Assembly (NCBI RefSeq): GCF_900109045.1
Contig: NZ_FNYL01000014.1
Span: 211,797-275,796, forward strand
DNA from: Dyadobacter sp. SG02
Lineage (GTDB): Bacteria > Bacteroidota > Bacteroidia > Cytophagales > Spirosomataceae
Length of the DNA: 64,000 bases
Direction: 5' to 3'
Shown here: positions 28,275 through 36,029 of the stretch, one piece after another
How the letters are laid out: each line of letters opens with the position of its first letter
Numbering within the stretch: position 1 is the first letter of the stretch
The notes under the pieces: generated by a model
Database searches by the model: none
What the model was told of the DNA's origin: nothing
What the model saw: the letters and a program-made list of their open reading frames with translations, nothing else
Translations under genes and position numbers: made by a program

Positions 28275-28827
28275 GAGCACTTAGGTTGTTTTAGGTGAGA
28301 AAAGAATGGAACAGGCAAAATCCGCCTTAGAAAACGCAAAAATCCGGTTAAATACAGTCTATTATGTTAAGTATTTATTAACATAATATAAACAAATCCC
28401 GGCCGGGGGTTACATCCCGGAAGACCGGTGACAACTACTGATCAATGCTTGAAAATCTCACTAACTATCGCTCCTGCTGCGCACGGGCGCATGTACACGT
28501 GCACACATGACATTCCTTTAAATTTACTAAATCGGATTCATAAAAAATGCAACCGTGTATCACCTTAGCAAGCTGTTTCTTAATATTTTACAGAAAACCA
28601 GTCCGTAAAAGCTGCAATTCAGCCTATGGGTTTTGGAATAATACAGGAAAATCTTTGAAGAGGACTATTGGATATCAGTCTAAAACCGGGGATTATCAGT
28701 TCCTCCCCGCTCAGTCCTGTTTCTCCGAATCAACTCTTTCCGATATACGCCGACCGGAAATTATCCATCCCGGTTAAACATTTGCTTGTTCAATTGTGAC
28801 GCTGGATCATTCTTCTGTTACGATGTG
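28275..28827. other. Divergent intergenic region upstream of SusC
   Basis: About 550 bases between the divergent SusC and mini-LuxR genes. It holds the inverted repeat at 28360-28388. An open frame at 28547-28777 on the plus strand has no family resemblance and is not accepted. Nothing else is recognised. Confidence 0.5.
28360..28388. promoter_or_regulatory. Perfect 11-bp inverted repeat, candidate operator of SusCD
   Basis: TATTATGTTAA (28360-28370) and TTAACATAATA (28378-28388) pair perfectly across a 7-base AT spacer. It lies about 90 bases upstream of the SusC start, where a dimeric regulator could control the SusC/SusD operon. It could also form an RNA hairpin in a long leader. Confidence 0.5.
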
Positions 28828-29079
28828 ATGGAATTGTCGTATCAATGCCGTAACCAAAACCAATTGAGCATGCTTACCTCCCGAGAATGTGAAATTATTC
28901 GGTTGATCGCGCTGGGACTTCCGACTCGCGTTATAGCCGATCGTATGTGCATTAGCATTGAGACTGTCAAGTCACATCGTAAGAACATTATCCGCAAAAT
29001 TCCGGACTTAACCGATAGCCCAAAGGCGCTGCTCGAATTTGCCATCGCCTTCGAAAAGGAACGTGAAAAATCACTCTAA
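28828..29079 (+). CDS. Mini LuxR-type helix-turn-helix regulator
   Basis: An 83-residue protein that is little more than a LuxR/GerE DNA-binding domain: MLTSRECEIIRLIALGLPTR, VIADRMCISIETVKSHRKNI, IRKIPDLTDSPKALLEFAIA. There is no receiver or ligand domain. I take the ATG at 28828; a TTG at 28786 would lengthen it by 14 residues without adding a domain. It ends 65 bases before the cysteine-rich lipoprotein gene, whose promoter is predicted in that gap, so it may regulate that gene. It could also act with a separate sensory partner. Confidence 0.75.
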   Translation: MELSYQCRNQNQLSMLTSRECEIIRLIALGLPTRVIADRMCISIETVKSHRKNIIRKIPDLTDSPKALLEFAIAFEKEREKSL

Positions 29080-29087
29080 AAGGGGGA

Positions 29088-29118
29088 TTTACAAGAACAC
29101 CTGATCGAATTAGCTTTG
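29088..29118 (+). promoter_or_regulatory. Predicted promoter of the cysteine-rich lipoprotein gene
   Basis: TTTA at 29088-29091, a 19-base spacer and TAGCTTTG at 29111-29118, an exact TAnnTTTG -7 element. Initiation near 29124 favours translation from the ATG at 29145 rather than the GTG at 29121. Confidence 0.5.
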
Positions 29119-29144
29119 TAGTGAATTCTAAACACGGCTATACC

Positions 29145-29777
29145 ATGAAAAAAACAATTGTATTAATCTCTGCCTTGGTGCTGGCCGCCGTGGCAATCTT
29201 TTTCGCTTGCGAACAGCAGAATGATCGACCCGAAACGGCCAATTATCTGGCAAAAGGTTCAGAACTGGCGCAACAGTTGGGCGGTTTTTATTTTAAAAAT
29301 GGTCATGTAGCAGTCGTGAAAGACATCGACAATGGACAAGAAAGGCTTCAACTTACATTGACCAACGGCGGCATTAAACCGCACACTGTTAATATCTTTC
29401 TCGAAAAAAAGGAATGGAATGATTTGAAAATACAGTCCAGTGAATATGAAGTACTGTATCTTAAACAAATACTTATCTTAAATGAGCCTCGAACCGGCAA
29501 CAGATACACTTTCAAAGTACAGTCTGAGGGATTAAAAGAATTGGAAGTCAAACTCCCCGAAAACTATCTGTCAAATCAGGCAATTGAAGCTATTGGTATT
29601 GCGTTTAGAGGCCCCTTGCCAAGTTTAAAGGGCAATCCTGAGTTTTTGACAGAGCAATGTCATAGCGCCGGCGGACCGGGGACGCTGTCTTGTTCAAATG
29701 CTTGTTGTACAGTTACCTGCAAAAATGGATATTACGCGTCATGCGGGCAATCTTGCAATTGTACCAAAGAGGATTGA
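29145..29777 (+). CDS. Lipoprotein with cysteine-rich C-terminal tail
   Basis: A 210-residue protein starting MKKTIVLISALVLAAVAIFF followed by the lipobox cysteine (A-C). Residues ~25-170 have no domain I recognise. The last 39 residues (about 172-210) hold eight cysteines in a glycine-rich setting: CHSAGGPGTLSCSNACC, TVTCKNGYYASC, then GQSCNC. No other cysteine is present apart from the lipid anchor. From memory, GGPG...SCS...C-N-GYYA-type tails recur at the ends of otherwise unrelated Bacteroidota proteins, but I cannot verify this here. The tail could be a disulfide-rich module, a metal site or a modified peptide. A mini-LuxR regulator precedes it and a terminator follows. Confidence 0.8.
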   Translation: MKKTIVLISALVLAAVAIFFACEQQNDRPETANYLAKGSELAQQLGGFYFKNGHVAVVKDIDNGQERLQLTLTNGGIKPHTVNIFLEKKEWNDLKIQSSEYEVLYLKQILILNEPRTGNRYTFKVQSEGLKELEVKLPENYLSNQAIEAIGIAFRGPLPSLKGNPEFLTEQCHSAGGPGTLSCSNACCTVTCKNGYYASCGQSCNCTKED

Positions 29778-29808
29778 CAAAACTTCGACCCGCTGAATCG
29801 AAATACGC

Positions 29809-29837
29809 AAGGCTGCTTCTTCAAGGCAGCCTTTTTA
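29809..29837 (+). terminator. Intrinsic terminator
   Basis: AAGGCTGC (29809-29816) pairs with GCAGCCTT (29826-29833) across a 9-base loop and is followed by more Ts. It lies 32 bases after the lipoprotein stop. Confidence 0.85.
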
Positions 29838-29941
29838 TATGTGAACACTCTTCAAAAAATTCATACTATTTCCGGATATAATGGTAAAAAAAATACCGAA
29901 CTTCGCTTTTTAATTGTAAACAATACACTTAATCGATTCCA

Positions 29942-31669
29942 ATGCATCAATTGTTTCAGAAAGTCTCCCTGCTGTTTCTGGCTTGCCCGGTGATGGTGAT
30001 GGGCCAGACAGCGAAGGGAAACTATTCTCCGCTTCCCCTCAAAGACCTCAGCGCATTTGAAAGCGCCGCCCCCAACTGGTCGATTCAAGGTGGCATTTCC
30101 ATTCATCCTTCCGGCGTAGTTAAGCCCAAAACACTCGCAGGAGACGGTATACTGATCGGAAATGCCGGCACCGTGCTGACCACCAAACTGAAAGCAAGCG
30201 ACCTGCGCCTATACATCGAATTCAACGTCTCGCCCGGTGCAGAAGGAAATATCATCCTCCCCGGCGGGCAGAAAGTGAAGATTTCCGATAGCAGCAAACA
30301 AAAGGTTGCCGACGCTTCCACCTCCGGCTACATCGGCCAGTTTCCGAACCAGAATGCAGCCAAGTCGGCGGGTCTCTGGCAGACGCTCGAAATTTCCTAC
30401 GATGCATCCGTACAACACATTCCTAACTCGGCCCGCCTGAATGCGCTCTCGCTCAACGGCGTCACCGTGCTTGAAACGGTTTACCTTCCCAATTCCAAAA
30501 CCGCGGCGGATGGTCAGCCCATCGCATTCGAAGTTACCAAAGGCAGTATCGCATTCCGTAACGTAGGCTACCAGCTTCTTGCTAATCGTAAACCATTGTC
30601 GGTCAGCAACCTCCATTATAAAGTATATTCCGATAAATGGGATGCCAAAGAATATAGCAAGCTCGATCACGAAGGCCAGTCGCCCGTGCTAACGCAGGAA
30701 GTGACCAATGGGATGCGTGAATTTCACCTGGTTTATGAAGGGGATATCGACGCGACCGAGGCGGGCGATTATATTTTTACAACCATTTATTCAGGCCCTG
30801 TACTTTCGGTCGATATCGACGGCAAAAACGTGGTATCGTCGGGGGAAGCTACTTCGCAGGAAACGCATACCGGCTCGGTCAATCTGACCCAGGGTAAACA
30901 CAAATTCAAAATCTACTACTCGCGCTTTCCGTGGCGCCAGCCTGCATTGGGGCTGCGCGTGGAAAAATCGGGTGTGCGTCCGTACGACCTGCATTCGCTG
31001 TCGTCGCTTCCCGAGCCGGAGCCGAAACCGTACATTGCTGTAACGCCCGATATGCGTCCTGAAATGGTACGTTCCTTTATTCAGCTGGATGGTGAAAAAT
31101 CGAAACGCACGCATTGCATTTCGGTAGGAAGCCCCGACGGCTGGAATTACACGGTCGATCTGAACCGTGGCGCATTGGTACAAGCCTGGCGAGGACAGTT
31201 TGCCGACGTGACCGAAATGTGGTACGAGCGCGGCGAACCGCAGCTGCTCTTCCCTGCCGGCCTTAAAGTACACGTTTCCGGCCGCAGCAGCGTGGCGGTG
31301 CTGGATAATGCGACTGCGGCATGGCCCGATTCTTCCAATATCAATTTCCTGGGTTACAAGATCGATCAGAAAGGATACCCTGTATTCCGTTACGAGATCG
31401 GTTCTGCGACGGTGAGCGACGAACTCGTTTCCGGCGGTAACAGCCTCTCGCGTACATTCCGCGTGGACGGAACGCCTGCGGGCGCGCTCTACTCGCTGCT
31501 TGCGAGCGGAAAGCAGATCACCGAAGTAGAAAAAGGACTTTACCAGATCGACGACCGCTTTTACGTGCAGGTCGATAAAAAAGCCAAAGCGGTAGTGCGC
31601 CCGGCCGGCGAAATGAAGGAGCTGATCCTGCCCGTTTCCAATGCGACCAGCTATTCACTGTTTTGGTAA
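29942..31669 (+). CDS. DUF1080-like (3-keto-disaccharide hydrolase) plus PA14 secreted protein
   Basis: A 575-residue exported protein (signal peptide to about residue 22, ending VMGQ). Residues ~30-205 resemble the concanavalin-like DUF1080 domain (LRLYIEFNVSPGAEGNIILP, SGYIGQFPNQNAAKSAGLWQ, LSLNGVTVLETVYLP). Residues ~215-350 form a PA14-like carbohydrate-binding domain (LVYEGDIDATEAGDYIFTTI, then SVDIDGKNVV and GKHKFKIYYSRFPW). The C-terminal part is unassigned. DUF1080 proteins are linked to cleavage of 3-keto-sugars. It starts a plus-strand run with the fusion oxidoreductase 25 bases downstream, so both probably act on extracellular sugar. Confidence 0.8.
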   Translation: MHQLFQKVSLLFLACPVMVMGQTAKGNYSPLPLKDLSAFESAAPNWSIQGGISIHPSGVVKPKTLAGDGILIGNAGTVLTTKLKASDLRLYIEFNVSPGAEGNIILPGGQKVKISDSSKQKVADASTSGYIGQFPNQNAAKSAGLWQTLEISYDASVQHIPNSARLNALSLNGVTVLETVYLPNSKTAADGQPIAFEVTKGSIAFRNVGYQLLANRKPLSVSNLHYKVYSDKWDAKEYSKLDHEGQSPVLTQEVTNGMREFHLVYEGDIDATEAGDYIFTTIYSGPVLSVDIDGKNVVSSGEATSQETHTGSVNLTQGKHKFKIYYSRFPWRQPALGLRVEKSGVRPYDLHSLSSLPEPEPKPYIAVTPDMRPEMVRSFIQLDGEKSKRTHCISVGSPDGWNYTVDLNRGALVQAWRGQFADVTEMWYERGEPQLLFPAGLKVHVSGRSSVAVLDNATAAWPDSSNINFLGYKIDQKGYPVFRYEIGSATVSDELVSGGNSLSRTFRVDGTPAGALYSLLASGKQITEVEKGLYQIDDRFYVQVDKKAKAVVRPAGEMKELILPVSNATSYSLFW

Positions 31670-31694
31670 GAACCTCATTATCTGATTTGTATCG

Positions 31695-33707
31695 ATGAAA
31701 AATATTCTTTTAACTACCCTGATTACCACCGGTTGCGCCAGTGCTTTTGCGCAGTCGAAGCCCAATAAAATCGACGATTACTACCGCATTATCACCATTC
31801 CCGTTCCTGAAAACATCAAAATGGAAATCGGCGGTATGCAGGTGCTGCCGGACGGCCGCCTCGCTACTTCTACTCGTCGCGGTGAAGTGTGGCTGATCGG
31901 TAACCCTTATCTGAAAGGTGACGGCAAGCCTTCGTTCCACCGTTTCGCATCGGGCCTGCACGAGCCGCTGGGCTTATATTACCGCGGTAAAGACTTCCTC
32001 GTGTCGCAACGCGGCGAAGTTACCCGGCTGGAAGACACGAATAACGACGGTGTAGCCGACGTGTACGACTCCTTTTCGCGCTGGCCGCTATCCGGTAACT
32101 ATCACCAGTATTCCTACGGCCCCGTGCCGATGCCGAACGGCGAAATGCTCGTAACCCTCAACCTCGACTGGGTTGGCCGTGGTGCGAGCCAATCGAAATG
32201 GCGGGGATGGATGCTGAAACTCGGCCAGGACGGCAAACTCACGCCTTGGGCGACCGGGTTGCGCTCCCCTTCCGGTTTCGGATCGTATAAGGGAGATATT
32301 TTCTATACTGAAAACCAGGGCGACTGGGTGGGCTCCGGCCGGATGACGCACCTCGAAAAAGGCGATTTCGCAGGTAACCCTGCCGGCTTGCGTTGGAGCA
32401 AAGAAGAAGGCTCACCCGTAAAACTGACACCCGAAGATGTACCGAGCACCGGCGAACCGCTTTACGACGTAGCCAAGAAAGTACCCGGCCTGAAACCGCC
32501 GGCTGTATGGTTCCCGCACACATTGGTGGGTATCTCGACCTCCGATTTCAAAGAAGACGTAACCAACGGCGCATTCGGGCCGTTTACGGGGCAAATGTTC
32601 GTGGGTGACCAGGGGCACAGCATTATTACCCGCGTGGACCTCGAAAAAGTAAATGGAGTTTGGCAGGGAACCGTTTTCCCTTTCCGCGAAGGTTTTATGT
32701 CGGGTATCCTGCGCCTTGAATGGGGCCTGGACGGCTCGATGTTCGTAGGCCAGACAAGCCGCGGATGGTCGGCCACGGGTAAGGAGGAATTTGGTATCCA
32801 GAGACTCGTCTGGACCGGTAAAATGCCGTTCGAAATGAAGACTGTGCGCTCGACACCCGATGGTTTTGAAATAACCTTCACCAGCCCTGTCGACAAGGCG
32901 GCCGCTGCCCAGCAGGACGCGTACAAAATGAACAGCTTCACCTACCGTTACCACCGCACCTACGGCAGTCCGATCATCAATACCGAGGAAGTGCCGTTGA
33001 AAGGCATTATCGTTTCGGAAGACGGCCTTCGCGTGCGCCTGGTGGTTGATCCGGCGGCATTACGCAAGGGCTACATTCACGAAATCAAAGCCGAAGGTGT
33101 GAAATCGACCGACGGCAACAACCTGCTGCATACTACCGGCTATTACACGCTGAACGAAATCGCAGGCGGACAGGCCGCCAATGCCTCGCAGTTTACGACC
33201 ACCGTGAAAGCAACCGCTGCGATGGATCACAGCGCGCACGCGGCGGCATCCGGTTCGGCTGCAACTGAAACCGCGGCTAACACCGCTACTTCGGCCAAAC
33301 GCATCACCGAAATGCCCGCCAGCTGGACCAACGGCCCCGATCAGGTGGTGACCATCGGAACCGTGCCGGGTTTGAAGTTCGATATTTCGGAAATCCAGGT
33401 GAAGGCTGGCAGCAAGATCAAAGTGGTTTTCAACAACAACGACGATATGCTGCATAACCTCGTCATTACCAAACCCGGAGCGGCCAATGCCGTGGGCGAA
33501 GCGGGTTTGAACCTTGGTTTGAAAGGAACGGAACTGAATTATGTCCCTAAAACCAACGACGTGCTTTTCCATACGAACATCGTAGAGCCTGAGAAATCGG
33601 AAGCGATCTATTTCGTGGCGCCTAAACAGGCCGGCACCTACCAGTACGTTTGCACATTCCCCGGGCACTACTCGCTGATGCAGGGGAAACTGAAAGTAGT
33701 TAAGTAA
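31695..33707 (+). CDS. Sorbosone-dehydrogenase-like propeller fused to a cupredoxin domain
   Basis: A 670-residue exported protein (signal peptide ending ASAFAQ). Residues ~30-400 form a six-bladed propeller of the glucose/sorbosone dehydrogenase type (GGMQVLPDGRLATSTRRGEV, GLHEPLGLYYRGKDFLVSQR, FVGDQGHSIITRVDLEKVNG). A low-complexity linker with MDHSAHAAAS leads to a C-terminal azurin/plastocyanin-like domain with the four type-1 copper ligands visible: histidine in DMLHNLVIT, then cysteine, histidine and methionine in YVCTFPGHYSLMQG. It may oxidise sugars and pass electrons to copper. The cofactor of the propeller is not evident. It ends at a strong terminator. Confidence 0.85.
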   Translation: MKNILLTTLITTGCASAFAQSKPNKIDDYYRIITIPVPENIKMEIGGMQVLPDGRLATSTRRGEVWLIGNPYLKGDGKPSFHRFASGLHEPLGLYYRGKDFLVSQRGEVTRLEDTNNDGVADVYDSFSRWPLSGNYHQYSYGPVPMPNGEMLVTLNLDWVGRGASQSKWRGWMLKLGQDGKLTPWATGLRSPSGFGSYKGDIFYTENQGDWVGSGRMTHLEKGDFAGNPAGLRWSKEEGSPVKLTPEDVPSTGEPLYDVAKKVPGLKPPAVWFPHTLVGISTSDFKEDVTNGAFGPFTGQMFVGDQGHSIITRVDLEKVNGVWQGTVFPFREGFMSGILRLEWGLDGSMFVGQTSRGWSATGKEEFGIQRLVWTGKMPFEMKTVRSTPDGFEITFTSPVDKAAAAQQDAYKMNSFTYRYHRTYGSPIINTEEVPLKGIIVSEDGLRVRLVVDPAALRKGYIHEIKAEGVKSTDGNNLLHTTGYYTLNEIAGGQAANASQFTTTVKATAAMDHSAHAAASGSAATETAANTATSAKRITEMPASWTNGPDQVVTIGTVPGLKFDISEIQVKAGSKIKVVFNNNDDMLHNLVITKPGAANAVGEAGLNLGLKGTELNYVPKTNDVLFHTNIVEPEKSEAIYFVAPKQAGTYQYVCTFPGHYSLMQGKLKVVK

Positions 33708-33728
33708 CCGCCACGGTGCGGCCTTCAT

Positions 33729-33760
33729 GAGGGGCGGTGTTTCGCTGCCCCTCTTTTATT
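33729..33760 (+). terminator. Intrinsic terminator
   Basis: GAGGGGC (33729-33735) pairs with GCCCCTC (33747-33753), followed by TTTTATTT. It separates the oxidoreductase from the sigma-factor gene. Confidence 0.8.
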
Positions 33761-33879
33761 TCCCCTGACATTTAGAACGCTGAATAATTACCGCCATTTC
33801 ACAAGGAGAATGCCACTATCGGCCGCTTTGATTGGTATAATTCATTGATTTAATACAACATTGCCGTTACATTAAAGAT

Positions 33880-34488
33880 TTGAATCAGGACGAACACATA
33901 TCGAATGCCAGCGAGCTGAATATCAGGCTCTGGCAGCGGTTCAAAGCCGGCGACGCGGAGGCGCTCGGGCAGCTTGCCCAAACGCATTACCGGGCGCTGT
34001 ACAACTATGCCACCAAATTCTCGTCCGACCCCGATTTCATCCGCGATTCCATCCAGGAGCTTTACCTCGAACTCTGGGAACGCCGCAACTTTCTCTCCGA
34101 AACCGCATTCGTCAAATCCTACCTCCTCAAAGCACTCCGCCACAAGCTTATCAAGGAAAGCATCCGCCTCAAACGCTTCCACGAGCCACAAACAGCCATT
34201 TTCGACACCGAGCCTTCCGACCCGTCCATCGAAACGAACATCATCGAAGACGAGCATATCCGCTTCCGGAACGGCCACCTCAAACGCATCATTTCCCTGC
34301 TCTCCAAACGCCAGCAGGAGATCATCTACCTCCGCTTCTACCAGAACCTGGACAACGAAGATATCGCCAGCGTCATGGGCTTAGGCCGCCAAAGCGTCTC
34401 CAACCTGCTTTACCGGACGCTGAAAGAGATCAAAGACATCTGGGCTCCCGCGGAGTTTTTCTGGGTGTTGCTTTTCTTGCTTTCATAG
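33880..34488 (+). CDS. FecI-like ECF RNA polymerase sigma-70 factor
   Basis: A 202-residue ECF sigma factor. Region 2 is seen in YNYATKFSSDPDFIRDSIQE and LYLELWERRNFLSETAFVKS; region 4 in LSKRQQEIIYLRFYQNLDNE followed by DIASVMGLGRQSVSNLLYRT. No ATG lies upstream before an in-frame stop, so translation probably starts at the TTG at 33880. An unusual hydrophobic tail (FFWVLLFLLS) ends the protein. With FecR (34728) and the STN-type SusC (36030) it forms a cell-surface signalling cascade in which the transporter's loaded state is passed to the anti-sigma factor and then to this sigma. Confidence 0.9.
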   Translation: MNQDEHISNASELNIRLWQRFKAGDAEALGQLAQTHYRALYNYATKFSSDPDFIRDSIQELYLELWERRNFLSETAFVKSYLLKALRHKLIKESIRLKRFHEPQTAIFDTEPSDPSIETNIIEDEHIRFRNGHLKRIISLLSKRQQEIIYLRFYQNLDNEDIASVMGLGRQSVSNLLYRTLKEIKDIWAPAEFFWVLLFLLS

Positions 34489-34727
34489 ATACTTTTTATA
34501 TTTTAATACAAATTGAATATTTTACACTTTTAAAATATATAATACTTTTTATACATTAATAACATTTTATACTTTCCTAATTTTTCTCCTTCTTTCCTTT
34601 CTTCTTCACCTCGCTTTATAACTTTTTCAAATTTTTTTTGATTTTTTTGGTTATCCCGGCCGTCAAAACGGACATACTATTTTAAAGAGCCAGCAAATGC
34701 TCTGCATTGTATGTTTTTGTTTTGCCG
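34489..34727. other. AT-rich island between fecI- and fecR-like genes
   Basis: Immediately after the sigma stop codon comes ATACTTTTTATATTTTAA (34489-34506), identical to 20102-20119 in another island. A second AATACTTTTTATAC copy lies at 34541-34554, and the DNA stays AT-rich to about 34670. It separates two genes that are normally adjacent, so fecR-like expression may have its own control here. No small gene is convincing. Confidence 0.6.
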
Positions 34728-35813
34728 ATGAGCTTACACCGAATATTTACCGTGGAGGAACTGGCGACGGACGAATCGTTCCGACGCTGGGTGATGGCGC
34801 CTACACCGGAACTCGACCGTTACTGGCAGCAGTGGCTGCAACAAAACGCCGACCGTGCGGGCGTCGCGGTGCGGGCGCGGGAGCTCGTGCAGGCGGTGCA
34901 TGAAATCTACAAAGATGACCTGTCCGACGATATGCTGCGGCACGAAATCGCGGAAATCACGCGCATTGCGGGTGAGCGGAAAGCGGAAGGACGCGTACCT
35001 TTTTACCACCGCGCGATCTGGCGGGCGGCCGCAGTATTGCTGCTCACCGGCGGCCTGAGCTGGCTCTATTACACTTCCCATAACACGGTAGCGCCGTCGG
35101 GAACGGGACAGAAAATTACCCTGGCGAGCGAAATGGTGATCAAAACCAATGCCACGGAAGTGGAAATGACCGTGCTCCTGAGCGACAACAGCGTGGCTAC
35201 GTTGGCGAAAGGGAGTAGTATCCGCTATCCCAGGCAATTCTCCGCGAACGAGCGCCGCATTTACCTGACGGGAGAGGCGTTTTTTGACGTAACCAAAAAT
35301 CCCGAACAGCCATTCCTGGTGTACACCAGCGAAACGGTAACCAAAGTGCTCGGCACGAGCTTCCGTATCAAGGCATTTGAGGGGGATAACACCGAAATGG
35401 TGGCTGTGAAAACCGGTCGGGTGTCGGTGTATGCCAAGAAGGAATATGAAACCTCGCAAGGCTCCATACCTGCCGGGGTGATATTGAACCCTAACCAACA
35501 GGTGGTTTTCAACCGGAAGGATAACAAGCTGGAAAAGAGTGGTATTGCCAACCCGGTGCTACTGGCCGAATCGGCGGTACAGAAAGAACAGGTGTTCGAC
35601 GACAGGCCGGTGGCCGAAGCGTTCGATGCTTTGGCGAAAGCGTACGGGATCAGCATTGCGTACCAGCCCGAAACGCTTTCCAACTGCATGATCAGCGCGC
35701 AGTTTAACGAAGAAAATCTGAAACAACGATTGAATGCAATATGCCAGGCGATCGGTGCCGGCTATGATATGGAGGATGATCGCGTCGTGATCAGTTCCAA
35801 AGGTTGTAATTGA
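34728..35813 (+). CDS. FecR-family anti-sigma factor
   Basis: A 361-residue inner-membrane protein. The N-terminal cytoplasmic part (~1-95) would hold the sigma; a single membrane helix (AVLLLTGGLSWLYYTS) follows; the periplasmic FecR domain shows VLLSDNSVATLAKGSSIRYP, RRIYLTGEAFFDVTKNPEQP and FLVYTSETVTKVLGTSFRIK; the C-terminal DUF4974 part (FDALAKAYGISIAYQPETLS, then NEENLKQRLNAI) should contact the STN domain of SusC. I start at the ATG at 34728 (MSLHRIFTVEELATDESF) rather than a TTG at 34707. Confidence 0.92.
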   Translation: MSLHRIFTVEELATDESFRRWVMAPTPELDRYWQQWLQQNADRAGVAVRARELVQAVHEIYKDDLSDDMLRHEIAEITRIAGERKAEGRVPFYHRAIWRAAAVLLLTGGLSWLYYTSHNTVAPSGTGQKITLASEMVIKTNATEVEMTVLLSDNSVATLAKGSSIRYPRQFSANERRIYLTGEAFFDVTKNPEQPFLVYTSETVTKVLGTSFRIKAFEGDNTEMVAVKTGRVSVYAKKEYETSQGSIPAGVILNPNQQVVFNRKDNKLEKSGIANPVLLAESAVQKEQVFDDRPVAEAFDALAKAYGISIAYQPETLSNCMISAQFNEENLKQRLNAICQAIGAGYDMEDDRVVISSKGCN

Positions 35814-36029
35814 TGTATCTAAACCCTTTTCAGGACTAAAATCACCTACCATCAATCCCAAATTTCGCCTATGACATATAAGTGACCCTGCTTTTCCTTT
35901 GAATGATAAAGAGCCAGTGATGATTGCGCCATCACCGGCCCTGCGCCTCCCCTCGCCAAGACTGGAATCTGCGGCGATACAGGAGCATTTTGTCCCATCA
36001 TTTCAATCCTGAACAAAACTTTCAAAAGT

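Noticed and set aside
28547..28777. 76-codon open frame upstream of the mini-LuxR gene
   Set aside because: No family resemblance, no signal peptide and no promoter-like element; it lies in the SusC control region.
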